From Mycobacterium colombiense (lineage in GTDB: Bacteria > Actinomycetota > Actinomycetes > Mycobacteriales > Mycobacteriaceae), in assembly GCF_003284935.1 (NCBI RefSeq), contig NZ_QMEV01000007.1, positions 62,001 to 126,000 of the forward strand: a DNA stretch of 64,000 nucleotides, read 5' to 3'. This document shows positions 1 through 7,471 of the stretch, one piece after another. Under the pieces are notes generated by a model, which was not told where the DNA came from, ran no database searches, and worked only from the letters and a program-made list of their open reading frames with translations. The position numbers and the translations under genes were made by a program. Every line of letters begins with the position of its first letter. Position 1 is the first letter of the stretch.

Positions 1-1
1 A

Positions 2-166
2 ACCGGCGGCAGCCCGATCCTGCGCATCGGCGAGCACACGTTCTTCGGGCCGGTCCTGACAGGGCTGCCCGACGCCGACGCCGCGGTCGCGCTGTTCGAC
101 GCGCTGGCCGCCCTGGCCGCCATTCCGCAGTTCACCCAGCTGCAGCGGCCACGCACCGAGGCCTAG
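2..166 (+). CDS. C-terminal fragment of a DsbA/FrnE-like thioredoxin-fold protein (mycothiol-dependent nitroreductase type)
   Basis: The window opens inside this gene; 54 residues and the stop remain. The readable frame contains TPVI-like TGGSPILRIGEHTFFGPVL followed by a helix and the ending FTQLQRPRTEA. This pattern (cis-Pro loop, then FFGPVL, then a terminal helix with a KRTRT-like end) is what I know from the C-terminus of mycobacterial Rv2466c-type mycothiol-dependent reductases of the DsbA superfamily. The active-site CxxC/CPxC region would lie upstream and cannot be seen. The assignment rests on a short tail only, so the subfamily is uncertain. Confidence 0.6.
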   Translation, partial: TGGSPILRIGEHTFFGPVLTGLPDADAAVALFDALAALAAIPQFTQLQRPRTEA

Positions 167-220
167 CCGGCAGCGGTGAACTTCTAGGCAGTGGCGCAAC
201 GCCGGAAAGAGGAGGAACAC

Positions 221-616
221 ATGACGTCAGGATTGAGCACTACGCTGCACACCTCGTTCGAGGACGCGGTGGATCGGACGACGAAGGCACTGGCCGATCA
301 GGGTTTCGGCGTGCTGACCACGATCGACGTGAAGGCCACGCTGAAACAGAAGCTCGGGGAGGACATGGAGAACTACCTGATCCTCGGTGCCTGCAACCCG
401 GTGCTGGCGCATCGCGCGCTGGGCATCCACCGCCAGATCGGCCAGTTGCTGCCGTGCAACGTGGTGGTGCGATCCGACCCCGACGGCGACGCCGTCCTGG
501 TCGAGGCGATGGATCCCCAACTCATGGTCAAGGTGACGGGCGAGGCCGGGGCCTTGCAGGACGTCGCCGACCAGGCCACGGCCAAGCTGCAGGCGGCGAT
601 CGGTGCGCTCGGCTAG
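221..616 (+). CDS. DUF302 family protein
   Basis: A 131-residue protein with the DUF302 fold pattern: an N-terminal helix (FEDAVDRTTKALADQGFGVL), the TTIDVKATLKQKL turn, then YLILGACNPVLAHRAL and LLPCNVVVR, followed by a VLVEAMDPQLM segment. DUF302 proteins are small cytosolic alpha/beta proteins of unknown biochemical role, often found near redox or thiol-related genes; the preceding thioredoxin-fold gene fits that. An in-frame GTG at 191 exists, but the ATG at 221 is preceded by a strong GGAAAGAGGAGG Shine-Dalgarno sequence and removes a basic, non-conserved leader, so 221 was chosen. Confidence 0.85.
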   Translation: MTSGLSTTLHTSFEDAVDRTTKALADQGFGVLTTIDVKATLKQKLGEDMENYLILGACNPVLAHRALGIHRQIGQLLPCNVVVRSDPDGDAVLVEAMDPQLMVKVTGEAGALQDVADQATAKLQAAIGALG

Positions 617-658
617 CCGACTGCCAAGCGCCACCGCTATGGCCGATCGAGTGCGGCG

Positions 659-832
659 CTAGCCGTCTTGGCTGCGGGCTTCGGCGCCCGACTCGCCGGC
701 GTCGAAAGAATCGTCGGAGCCCGCCGCGCCCACGTACGAGCCATCTTCCTCGCCCGCGGCGGCGCGGGACTGAGTCTGGTGGGTCTCAGCGTCCACGTCT
801 TCCTCGGCCTTGTGGCCCTTGTGATCTGGCAT
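659..832 (-). CDS. small acidic protein of unknown function (57 aa)
   Basis: A short minus-strand gene whose product begins MPDHKGHKAEEDVDAET and is dominated by Asp, Glu, Gly, Ser and Ala with no hydrophobic core, so it is probably disordered. The start is fixed by an AAGGAAGCC ribosome-binding site 5 bases before the ATG at 832; the longer upstream reading is basic and proline-rich and looks non-coding. It is divergent from htdZ. About 60 bases upstream lies GTTT-N15-GGGAAC, a weak variant of the SigF-type element found at the stress genes of this region. I do not recognise a family; function unknown. Confidence 0.55.
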   Translation of the reverse strand: MPDHKGHKAEEDVDAETHQTQSRAAAGEEDGSYVGAAGSDDSFDAGESGAEARSQDG

Positions 833-966
833 GGTGGCTTCCTTTTCTGTGGAGGCGGAGTTGGCAGGGGGGTTCCCCGGACGGCTCGGATGAAACGGCG
901 ACCGTCTGGCGCCGGCATCGGGCCCCGGCGCTATTGTTGGCAGCCGAAATAAAGGAGAACCCGCCA

Positions 967-1422
967 ATGCGCACCTTCGAATCAGTCAGCGAACTCGCCG
1001 CCGCCGCGGGCGAAGCCCTCGGTCACAGCGACTGGGTCACCGTCACCCAGGAAGACGTCAACCTGTTCGCCGATGCGACCGGCGATCACCAGTGGATCCA
1101 CGTCGACCCGGAACGGGCCGCGGCGGGTCCGTTCGGCACGACCATCGCCCACGGCTTCATGACCTTGGCTCTGCTGCCGCGGCTGCAGCACCAGATCTAC
1201 ACCGTCAACGGCATCAAGCTCGCAATCAACTACGGCCTCAACAAGGTTCGCTTTCCCGCGCCGGTCCCGGTCGGCTCCCGGGTGCGCGCCCAGAGTTCGT
1301 TGGTCAGCGTCGACGACGTGGGTAACGGCGCCGTGCAGGCGACCATCTCGACCACCGTCGAGATCGAAGGGTCGCCCAAGCCGGCGTGCGTGGCCGAAAG
1401 CGTCGTGCGGTTCGTCGCCTGA
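967..1422 (+). CDS. htdZ: (R)-specific enoyl-CoA hydratase / 3-hydroxyacyl dehydratase, MaoC family
   Basis: A 151-residue single hot-dog protein, the length I recall for Rv0130 (HtdZ). The hydratase-2 motif is present: residues about 37-61 contain FADATGDHQWIHVDPERA, with the catalytic Asp and His of R-hydratases, followed by FGTTIAHGFMTLALLP. It would hydrate trans-2-enoyl-CoA or enoyl-ACP to the (R)-3-hydroxy ester in fatty-acid metabolism. The start at 967 has an AAAGGAG site 8 bases upstream. It is followed on the other strand by fadE1, the same neighbour as in M. tuberculosis. Confidence is high because motif, length and synteny agree. Confidence 0.93.
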   Translation: MRTFESVSELAAAAGEALGHSDWVTVTQEDVNLFADATGDHQWIHVDPERAAAGPFGTTIAHGFMTLALLPRLQHQIYTVNGIKLAINYGLNKVRFPAPVPVGSRVRAQSSLVSVDDVGNGAVQATISTTVEIEGSPKPACVAESVVRFVA

Positions 1423-1435
1423 AGCGTTGGGCGTC

Positions 1436-2785
1436 TTAGAACTCGGCGACGGCGTGTTCGAGCCGCTCGGCCAGGCGCGCCTGCGCTTCGGCCCGTCGGG
1501 TCGGTATGTGAGCTGACGGGAAAGGCGTTGTCACCGGCTCGTATTCGCGCAGGGTCCGGCGGGCGACCGTCATCTTGTGCAGTTCGGTGGCGCCGTCGGC
1601 GATACCCAGCGACTCGGCGGCCACCAGCATCTTGACGAACGGCATCTCATCGGAGACGCCGAGCGCGCCGTGCAGATGCATGGCCCGCTGCGCGACGTCG
1701 TGCAGCACCTGGGGCATGGCCACTTTCACCGCCGCGATGTCGCGGCGCACCTTCTGGTAGTCGTGGTGCTTGTCGATCAACCACGCGGTGCGCAGCACCA
1801 GTAGACGGAACTGCTCGATCTGGATCCAGCTGTCGGCGATCTTCTCCTGGGTCATCTGGAAATCGGCCAGCCGGCCGTGCCGGGTCTTGCGTGACACCGC
1901 ACGCTCACACATCATGTCAAAGGCGCTGCGGGCCAAGGCAATCGTCCGCATGGCGTGGTGGATCCGCCCGCCACCCAGACGGGTCTGCGCGATCATGAAC
2001 GCCTGCCCCTCGCCGCCGAGCACATGATCGGCGGGCACCCGGACGTCGTTGTAGCGGACGTAGCCGTGGGTGGCCCGCTGCGATGATTCGGCTCCGACAC
2101 CGACATTGCGCACGATCTCGATGCCGGGCGTTTCGGCCGGAACGATGAACAGCGACATCTTGTCGTAGGTGCGGGCCTCGGCATTCGTGACCGCCATGAC
2201 GATGAAGAACGACGCGTGCTTGGCGTTGGTGGAGAACCACTTCTCCCCGTTGATCACCCAGTAGTCGCCGTCTCGGGTTGCGGCGGTGACGAATTGGCCT
2301 GGGTCAGAACCGCCTTGCGGTTCGGTCATCGAGTAGCAGGAGGTGATTTCGCCGTCCAGCAGCGGCTGCAGGTAGCGGGCCTTCTGCTCGTCGGTGCCGA
2401 ACAGGGCGAGGATCTCGGCGTTGCCGGAATCCGGTGCCTGACAGCCGAACACCGACGGAGCCCAGCGTGAGCGGCCCAGGATTTCGTTGAGCAGCGCCAG
2501 CTTGACCTGACCGAAGCCCTGGCCGCCCAACTCCGGACGCAGGTGTGCGGCCCACAACCCCTGATCCTTCACCTGCTGCTGCAGGGGCCGCAGGATGGCC
2601 ATCATCTCGGCGTTCTTCTTGTCGTACGGGTCGAGCGCGACCAGGTCGAGCGGTTCCAGCTCATCGGCCATGAATTTTTCGACCCAGTCCAGCTTTGCCT
2701 GGTATTCGGGGTCTGTTTCGAAGTCCCACACCGTGGCCAACCAATCCCCGGCGCAACGCCGCGCCGGCCTCGCTGATGAAGCCAC
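1436..2785 (-). CDS. fadE1: acyl-CoA dehydrogenase FadE1
   Basis: A 449-residue FAD-dependent acyl-CoA dehydrogenase with the usual order: N-terminal helical domain, beta-domain signature CYSMTEPQGGSDPG, and C-terminal helices ending HLHGALGVSDEMPFV and GIADGATELHKMTVARR. The residue aligned with the catalytic Glu of YEGT enzymes is Asp (ADGAT), a pattern seen in the ACAD10/11-like group, so its preferred substrate may be a branched or long acyl-CoA. Two GTG starts are possible: 2785 (AGGA 4 bases upstream, giving the length I recall for Rv0131c) and 2731 (beginning VWDFETDPEYQ, where homology-like sequence starts). I used the longer form. Convergent with htdZ, 13 bp between stops. Confidence 0.92.
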   Translation of the reverse strand: MASSARPARRCAGDWLATVWDFETDPEYQAKLDWVEKFMADELEPLDLVALDPYDKKNAEMMAILRPLQQQVKDQGLWAAHLRPELGGQGFGQVKLALLNEILGRSRWAPSVFGCQAPDSGNAEILALFGTDEQKARYLQPLLDGEITSCYSMTEPQGGSDPGQFVTAATRDGDYWVINGEKWFSTNAKHASFFIVMAVTNAEARTYDKMSLFIVPAETPGIEIVRNVGVGAESSQRATHGYVRYNDVRVPADHVLGGEGQAFMIAQTRLGGGRIHHAMRTIALARSAFDMMCERAVSRKTRHGRLADFQMTQEKIADSWIQIEQFRLLVLRTAWLIDKHHDYQKVRRDIAAVKVAMPQVLHDVAQRAMHLHGALGVSDEMPFVKMLVAAESLGIADGATELHKMTVARRTLREYEPVTTPFPSAHIPTRRAEAQARLAERLEHAVAEF

Positions 2786-2812
2786 CCCATCCTAGAGCGA
2801 GACGGCGGAGGT

Positions 2813-3511
2813 TCAGTCGGCGCTGCGCGTATCGATCACGCGCTGGGCGACATCGATGAGTTTGGTCTGGCTTTCCTGGGAAAGCCGGCGCAGCAACTCG
2901 AAGGCCCGCACATCGTCGACGCCGTAGCGCTCCATGATGATGCCCTTGGCCTGGCCGATGCGGTCTCGTGTGGACAGGGCCGATTGCATCTGCCGGCCGT
3001 GCCGTCCGGCCATGATCGCCGAGGCGGCATGGGCGGCGAACACGGATCCGATGGTCTCGGCTTCGGTGTCCCACACATTGGCCCGGAAACTGAACAGGTT
3101 GAGGGCGCCGGCGGTGCGCTCGGCGGTGTACAGCTTGAACGAGAGGCTGCTGAGCACCCCGTGATCCACGGCGGCCGGCGCGTAGCGAGGCCAGCGCGGT
3201 TCGTCACGGAGGTCGTCGGTGCGCACGATCGTTTCTTTGAGGGCGGCGTCGTGACAGGGGCCCTCGCCGAAGTCGTTCTGGAGCTTGTCGAGCTGCGCCA
3301 CCAAACTGTCGGTGTCCGCGACCGATTCGAACTCGCCGCCCCCCTTGAGCAGCAGCACTCCCGCGATGTCCGTGGCCGGTATCAGCTCCACCGCCGCGGT
3401 GGTCACATCGGCGAGGACCCGGTCGAGCGAGCGTGGCGTGGCGATCTCACGGGCGAGCTGGGCCATGCGCGTAGCCAGCTCGTGCCGTGAGGTTGGGTCT
3501 AAAGACTCCAT
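2813..3511 (-). CDS. GAF and ANTAR domain protein, putative RNA-binding antiterminator
   Basis: A 232-residue protein with an N-terminal GAF-type sensor domain (about residues 20-160, including NDFGEGPCHDAA and a conserved VLSSLSFKLY strand) and a C-terminal ANTAR domain (about 170-228). ANTAR hallmarks are visible: STRDRIGQAKGIIMERYGV, then AFELLRRLSQESQTKLIDVA. ANTAR proteins bind paired RNA hairpins and prevent transcription termination; GAF-ANTAR fusions are common in mycobacteria and respond to stress or small ligands. It is divergent from the manganese catalase, so it may sense the same stress. No Shine-Dalgarno sequence is obvious at the ATG at 3511. Confidence 0.9.
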   Translation of the reverse strand: MESLDPTSRHELATRMAQLAREIATPRSLDRVLADVTTAAVELIPATDIAGVLLLKGGGEFESVADTDSLVAQLDKLQNDFGEGPCHDAALKETIVRTDDLRDEPRWPRYAPAAVDHGVLSSLSFKLYTAERTAGALNLFSFRANVWDTEAETIGSVFAAHAASAIMAGRHGRQMQSALSTRDRIGQAKGIIMERYGVDDVRAFELLRRLSQESQTKLIDVAQRVIDTRSAD

Positions 3512-3579
3512 AGGGGCGCATTCTGCACGATGTCATCGAAGCCGTCACCCTCGCGGCCCAGAAATTTGCTGTCCCCCGA

Positions 3580-3604
3580 GTTTGGCGCAAAAGGCCCCGG
3601 GTAT
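3580..3604 (+). promoter_or_regulatory. SigF-type promoter of the manganese catalase gene
   Basis: GTTT at 3580-3583, exactly 15 bases, then GGGTAT at 3599-3604. This matches the known mycobacterial SigF consensus (GTTT, about 15-17 bases, GGGTAT/C). It lies 43 bases before the GTG of the manganese catalase gene. The same spacing occurs upstream of the hemerythrin-like gene (5250-5226, minus strand) and of dps (23221-23245). Confidence 0.65.
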
Positions 3605-3647
3605 CCGGCGTCGACAACCCGATCTCGACCCCCCAAGGGAGACACCA

Positions 3648-4547
3648 GTGTTTGTGCACAACAAAGATCTTCAATTCGAGGTTCGTGTCGATCGACCCGA
3701 TCCTCGGTTCGCGTCGCTGCTGATGGACCAGTTCGGCGGAGCCAACGGCGAACTCACCGCGGCGCTGCAGTACTTCACCCAGGCGTTCGTGCTGCGGCAG
3801 AAAAACCCGAAAATGTATGACCTGTTCATGGATATCGCGACCGAGGAGCTCAGCCACCTCGAAATGGTCGGATCGATGATCACGATGTTGCTCGACGGGC
3901 TCAACGACAACCTCAAGATTGCCAATGAAAAATGCGACTGGATGCCGGCGGTGGCGGCAAATGGTGGCGGCCGGGACGGTCTCATCCACTCGGTTGCGGT
4001 CAATCCGTTGTTTCTCGTGCTCAGCGGCGGTGGCCCGGATGTCAAGGACTCCGGGGGAAACAACTGGACCGGCGCCTACATCGATGCCAACGGCGACCCG
4101 ACCGTGGATCTGCGCAACAACGTCGCGGCGGAATCGCGCGCCAAGATCGTCTACGAATACCTCAAGCAGTTCACCGACGACCCCGGCGTGCAGGACACCT
4201 TGACGTTCCTGATGACGCGCGAGGTGGCGCACTATCAGCAGTTCACAGCGGCGCTCAATGAGCTCCCGGTGAACTTCCCGCCGGGGCAGCTGCCGGGCGA
4301 CCCGCGGTTCCAGAACGTGGCGTTCAACATGTCCAACGGCGGTGGCGAGTCCATCCGCGGCCCGTGGAACCAAGGGCAGGGCCCCTGGCCCGAGGGCACG
4401 GAATGGGAGTACGTCGAAAAGCCCGAAGAACAATGGCTGGGCGGCACCACCCGCAAGAACACCGGCGCCAAGGTGAACCCGCAGGGCTCGCCGGCGGTCA
4501 ACGCCGAGAAGCCCTTCACCCACGAACAACACGTTCCCACCGGCTAA
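3648..4547 (+). CDS. manganese-containing (non-heme) catalase
   Basis: A 299-residue ferritin-like catalase that disproportionates hydrogen peroxide at a di-manganese centre in the cytosol. Expected ligands are visible: Glu35 in GGANGELTAALQYF, Glu67 and His70 in TEELSHLEMV, a later Glu in NNVAAESRAKIV and His in MTREVAHYQQF. The C-terminal tail carries FNMSNGGGESIRGPWNQG, typical of the family. The start is a GTG at 3648 with AAGGGAG 7 bases upstream; reading farther up gives a non-conserved extension. It has its own SigF-like promoter and ends in a strong bidirectional hairpin shared with the convergent hemerythrin-like gene. Confidence 0.93.
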   Translation: MFVHNKDLQFEVRVDRPDPRFASLLMDQFGGANGELTAALQYFTQAFVLRQKNPKMYDLFMDIATEELSHLEMVGSMITMLLDGLNDNLKIANEKCDWMPAVAANGGGRDGLIHSVAVNPLFLVLSGGGPDVKDSGGNNWTGAYIDANGDPTVDLRNNVAAESRAKIVYEYLKQFTDDPGVQDTLTFLMTREVAHYQQFTAALNELPVNFPPGQLPGDPRFQNVAFNMSNGGGESIRGPWNQGQGPWPEGTEWEYVEKPEEQWLGGTTRKNTGAKVNPQGSPAVNAEKPFTHEQHVPTG

Positions 4548-4551
4548 TTGG

Positions 4552-4601
4552 ACATGGGAAGGGCCGGGCCCTGCTTGCCTGGCGCCCGGCCCTTCCCATG
4601 T
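4552..4601. terminator. bidirectional hairpin terminator between two convergent genes
   Basis: A perfect 18-bp inverted repeat: ACATGGGAAGGGCCGGGC at 4552-4569 and its complement at 4584-4601, with a 14-base loop. It begins 5 bases after the catalase stop codon and ends 3 bases from the stop of the hemerythrin-like gene on the other strand, so it can end transcripts from both sides. There is no U-tract, as is usual for mycobacterial hairpin terminators. Confidence 0.85.
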
Positions 4602-4603
4602 TG

Positions 4604-5182
4604 TCAGTGCATCTGCGGATCCGGCGGGTTGTCCTCGCCGCGGCCGGTCACGGCGTCGCGGAGGTGGTCGACGATTGCAGCCCCCATGCCCATCGTTTTC
4701 AGTACGGCCGGGTTGGGTGGGGTATCGGGGTGCGGCCGGGTAGGGGCGATCTTCTTCGCCGCCTCCAGCTTTTCGCCGATCTTCTCCAAATCCTCACGGC
4801 TGAGCACGCTTTCGACCTGCGGCCAGACCTCGTCCTGCTCGTAGGCGATGTGCTCCCGACCCGCCTTGACGAACTCTTGCAACGCTTCGTGGTAATCCGG
4901 ATCACCCGGCTTACCGTCCTCGAGGCGCTGCAGCAGCTTCTTTCCGGCCTGCTCCTGCTCGAGGGCCTTGTCGACGAGGCCGTCGCCGATCGCGTCGCGC
5001 ACCGCGGGCCAAAAGAACTGCTCTTCAATGGCTTCGTGCTGCGATTCGGCGATGACGAGGTTGTTCACCATCGTTTCCAGACCGCTCGCCTGGGCGCCCT
5101 CGCCCGACGGCGCGCCGTCGAGCGTCTCCAACAAACCGAGCACGCTCTTGTGGTCCTGACGAAGAAAAGTGATTGCATCCAT
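4604..5182 (-). CDS. hemerythrin-like (HHE domain) protein
   Basis: A 192-residue protein with an HHE cation-binding four-helix bundle. Iron ligands of the family are visible: His in FLRQDHKSVLGLL, ESQHEAIEEQFFWP, and KAGREHIAYEQDEVWP, spaced over four helices. Such proteins bind a non-heme di-iron site and act in oxygen, nitric oxide or peroxide sensing or defence. The C-terminal 50 residues are proline-rich and likely flexible. The start at 5182 has GGAAGG 7 bases upstream. A SigF-like promoter precedes it and it faces the manganese catalase, so the two form a stress-induced pair. Confidence 0.88.
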   Translation of the reverse strand: MDAITFLRQDHKSVLGLLETLDGAPSGEGAQASGLETMVNNLVIAESQHEAIEEQFFWPAVRDAIGDGLVDKALEQEQAGKKLLQRLEDGKPGDPDYHEALQEFVKAGREHIAYEQDEVWPQVESVLSREDLEKIGEKLEAAKKIAPTRPHPDTPPNPAVLKTMGMGAAIVDHLRDAVTGRGEDNPPDPQMH

Positions 5183-5225
5183 GCGTTGCCTTCCGGGTGG
5201 GGCTGCTAGTCGAAGTTGCGTGCGG

Positions 5226-5250
5226 ATACCCGGGGCGGCGGCGCCGAAAC
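5226..5250 (-). promoter_or_regulatory. SigF-type promoter of the hemerythrin-like gene
   Basis: Read on the minus strand: GTTT (5250-5247), 15 bases, GGGTAT (5231-5226), 43 bases before the start codon at 5182. The spacing and both boxes are the same as at the manganese catalase promoter. Confidence 0.65.
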
Positions 5251-5270
5251 GGTGGGCGGCCCGGGTCCGG

Positions 5271-6368
5271 TCAGCGCAACTTCGGCAAGACGTTGGCGCG
5301 GTAGAACTCGATAGCCACACCGGGATCGTCTTGCGGAAAGTGCAGAAACGGGACCGCGCCGGCGTCGAGGATCCCCTGGACGGCCTCGATGTGGCGAGCC
5401 GGGTCGGTGCCGACGGTCCAGCCCGCCAGCACCTTGTCGATGGGGTTTGACTCGGCCGCGCGCTGGATCTCGACGGGATTGGGCTGATCGACGGCCCCGG
5501 CGGTGAAACGCCACAGCGTGGCGGCCCTGGCCGCGACGGCGTTGTCGCCGACGACCGCGAACAGTTCGGCGCGTTTGCCGAGGGTGGCCACGTCACGACC
5601 GACGGCCTGGGCGCCCGCACCGAAGGCGGCCAACAGTTTTGGATTCGTAATATCGTTCGCCTGCGTGATCCAGCCGTCACCGTACTGTCCGGCCAGTTTC
5701 GCGCTCTTCGGGCCGGCGGCCGCGACGAAGATCGGTGGGGGCGTCGGCGGAACATCGTAGAGTTTCAGCGAATTCATCTGAAAATACCGGCCGGCGAAGG
5801 AGATTCGCGAACCGCTCCACAGTTGGCGGATCAGCTGTACCGCTTCGGCCAGCCTGTCGTGACGCTCGGCGTAGTTGCCGTAGGTGTTCGTGGTGGCCTG
5901 TTCGTTGAGCCGTTCACCGGTGCCCACACCCAGAAACACCCTGCCGGGATAAAGGATCGCCAGCGACGCGAACGCGTGCGCCACCGTCGCGGGGTGGTAG
6001 CGGTAGGTCGGACAGGTCACCCCGGTGCCGAACGACACGTGGCTGGTGGCGCTGCCGACTAGGGCCAGTGTCAGCCACGGAAACATGGCGTGGCCTTCGT
6101 TGTCCTGCCACGGCTGGATGTGGTCGCTGGCCCATACGTGTTGGAAGCCGGCGTGTTCGGCCGCCTGAGCCTGTGCCACCAGCTGGTCGGTGCGGAACTG
6201 CTCGTGGGAGAGGACGAAGCCCACGCCCTTGCCCGGCGAAGGCGGCGGTCCGCTGGACTGGCCGTGCTCGGTAGCCGGTTCCGCGCAGCCCTGCGCCCAC
6301 CCGACGGAACCGAGCACGCCGGCGCCGGCCGCCATCCGTCCCAACGCTCGACGCGAGATGCCGGTCAC
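5271..6368 (-). CDS. fgd2: F420-dependent hydroxymycolic acid dehydrogenase, Tat-exported (Fgd2)
   Basis: A 365-residue LLM-class flavin-type enzyme. The N-terminus has a Tat signal, SRRALGRMAAGAGVLG, running to a lipobox-like Cys in WAQGC, so it is probably exported and membrane-anchored. The rest is an F420-binding TIM barrel with HVWASDHIQPW, SFGTGVTCPTYRYHP, GVGTGERLNE and PPIFVAAAGPKSAKLAGQYGDGW. M. tuberculosis Rv0132c (Fgd2/fHMAD), of similar length and in the same position after fadE1, oxidises hydroxymycolates to ketomycolates. The start is a GTG at 6368. Divergent from the acetyltransferase gene. Confidence 0.9.
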   Translation of the reverse strand: MTGISRRALGRMAAGAGVLGSVGWAQGCAEPATEHGQSSGPPPSPGKGVGFVLSHEQFRTDQLVAQAQAAEHAGFQHVWASDHIQPWQDNEGHAMFPWLTLALVGSATSHVSFGTGVTCPTYRYHPATVAHAFASLAILYPGRVFLGVGTGERLNEQATTNTYGNYAERHDRLAEAVQLIRQLWSGSRISFAGRYFQMNSLKLYDVPPTPPPIFVAAAGPKSAKLAGQYGDGWITQANDITNPKLLAAFGAGAQAVGRDVATLGKRAELFAVVGDNAVAARAATLWRFTAGAVDQPNPVEIQRAAESNPIDKVLAGWTVGTDPARHIEAVQGILDAGAVPFLHFPQDDPGVAIEFYRANVLPKLR

Positions 6369-6419
6369 CGGTTCGGCATACCCGTCACGCCGGGCCTCAC
6401 ACGCACTAGCGTGATGCAG

Positions 6420-7025
6420 ATGACCCCGCAGGTCCGCCCGGCAGTCAAAGCCGATGTCCGCAAGCTGTCACGCACGCTGGCCCGCGCGTTCTACGACGAC
6501 CCGGTGATGATCTGGCTGATTCCCGATCAGGACAAGCGGATCGCGCACCTGTCGCGGTTGTTCGCGACGATGACCCGCCATCACCACCTTTCCCGCGGTG
6601 GCGTCGAGGTGGCCGGCGCGCAGGCGGATATCGGCGCGGCGGCGCTGTGGGATCCGCCCGATCAGTGGCAGGAGACGCCCCGCGGTCAACTGGCGATGAC
6701 ACCGACGTTCATCCGGGTGTTCGGGCTGCGCTCGATGCGGGGGCGTGCGGTACAGGAATTGATGAAAAGCGTGCACCCCGAGGAACCGCACTGGTATCTG
6801 GCCGTGATCGGCAGCGACCCGTCGGTCCGCGGCACGGGGTTCGGGCAGGCGCTGATGCGGTCGCGGCTGGACCGCTGCGACGCCGAGTACTGCCCGGCCT
6901 ATCTCGAGTCGAGCAAGCCCGAAAATGTGCCGTACTACGAGCGTTTCGGCTTCAGCGTCACCCGTGAGATCGTGCTGCCCGACGACGGCCCGAGCCTGTG
7001 GGCCATGTGGCGCCCGCCACGGTAG
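6420..7025 (+). CDS. GNAT family N-acetyltransferase (Rv0133 counterpart)
   Basis: A 201-residue GNAT protein. The acetyl-CoA binding region is visible as LAVIGSDPSVRGTGFGQALM (motif A, R/Q-x-x-G-x-G/A), followed by CPAYLESSKPENVPYYERFGFSV. The length matches what I recall for Rv0133. The ATG at 6420 was chosen; an ATG at 6414 also reads in frame. A TAGCGT -10 box (6407-6412) lies 7 bases before 6420 and there is no Shine-Dalgarno sequence, so the mRNA is probably leaderless. The substrate is unknown. Divergent from fgd2. Confidence 0.88.
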   Translation: MTPQVRPAVKADVRKLSRTLARAFYDDPVMIWLIPDQDKRIAHLSRLFATMTRHHHLSRGGVEVAGAQADIGAAALWDPPDQWQETPRGQLAMTPTFIRVFGLRSMRGRAVQELMKSVHPEEPHWYLAVIGSDPSVRGTGFGQALMRSRLDRCDAEYCPAYLESSKPENVPYYERFGFSVTREIVLPDDGPSLWAMWRPPR

Positions 7026-7089
7026 TGACGCGGCCCAATGGCCCGCCGCCCGCGTTTAGCCCCCCGACACCGCGGGCAACCGGGTGGGC

Positions 7090-7437
7090 ATGAGCGATAA
7101 CCCGCAGGCCGACGTGGACCCCGCGGACTTCCCCGAAGAGGGCGGCCCGGGTGACACCTTGAACCCGAGTGAAGGCACCGACTCGGACGAATTGCGCAAC
7201 GACGACGGGGACATCGTGGTCGACCCGCCTGAGGGCTGGAGCGAGGCCGACCGGTTCGGCATGACGGCCCGAGAAGAACGCGAGGGCGAATCCCTCGACG
7301 CCCGACTGGCGGCCGAGGAGCCCGACGTGCCCGACGCCGTCGAGCCGGTCGACGACGGTCCCCGGCGCGCGCACCGGGGTCAGATCGACGGCACCCCGGA
7401 GGACGGTGACTCGCTCTACGACGTCGTCGACGAGTAA
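7090..7437 (+). CDS. DUF5709 family acidic protein
   Basis: A 115-residue, strongly acidic protein without hydrophobic segments. The family core is visible as VVDPPEGWSEADRFGMTAREEREGESLDARLAAEEPD, here spanning residues about 44-82. DUF5709 proteins are widespread in actinobacteria, predicted disordered, and their role is not known. The ATG at 7090 follows CCGGGTGGGC; a GTG at 7084 is also possible. Upstream, GTTT is followed after about 16 bases by GGGCAA, a poor match to the SigF element, so stress control is only a guess. Confidence 0.75.
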   Translation: MSDNPQADVDPADFPEEGGPGDTLNPSEGTDSDELRNDDGDIVVDPPEGWSEADRFGMTAREEREGESLDARLAAEEPDVPDAVEPVDDGPRRAHRGQIDGTPEDGDSLYDVVDE

Positions 7438-7471
7438 GTCAGTGCTCGGCTGTTTACTCCAGCCGGGCGAA

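Noticed and set aside
833..966. GTTT-N15-GGGAAC as a SigF promoter for the acidic protein gene
   Set aside because: GGGAAC departs from GGGTAT/C at key positions; kept only as a remark.
637..1422. Long plus-strand frame from 454 running through the minus-strand acidic gene into htdZ
   Set aside because: Only the part from 967 has a ribosome-binding site and family motifs; the upstream part is a G+C-driven open frame.
4604..5755. Extended 383-residue minus-strand frame upstream of the hemerythrin-like gene
   Set aside because: The extra N-terminus is Arg/Pro/Ser-rich and overlaps fgd2 in another frame; the ATG at 5182 has a good Shine-Dalgarno sequence and begins the HHE domain.
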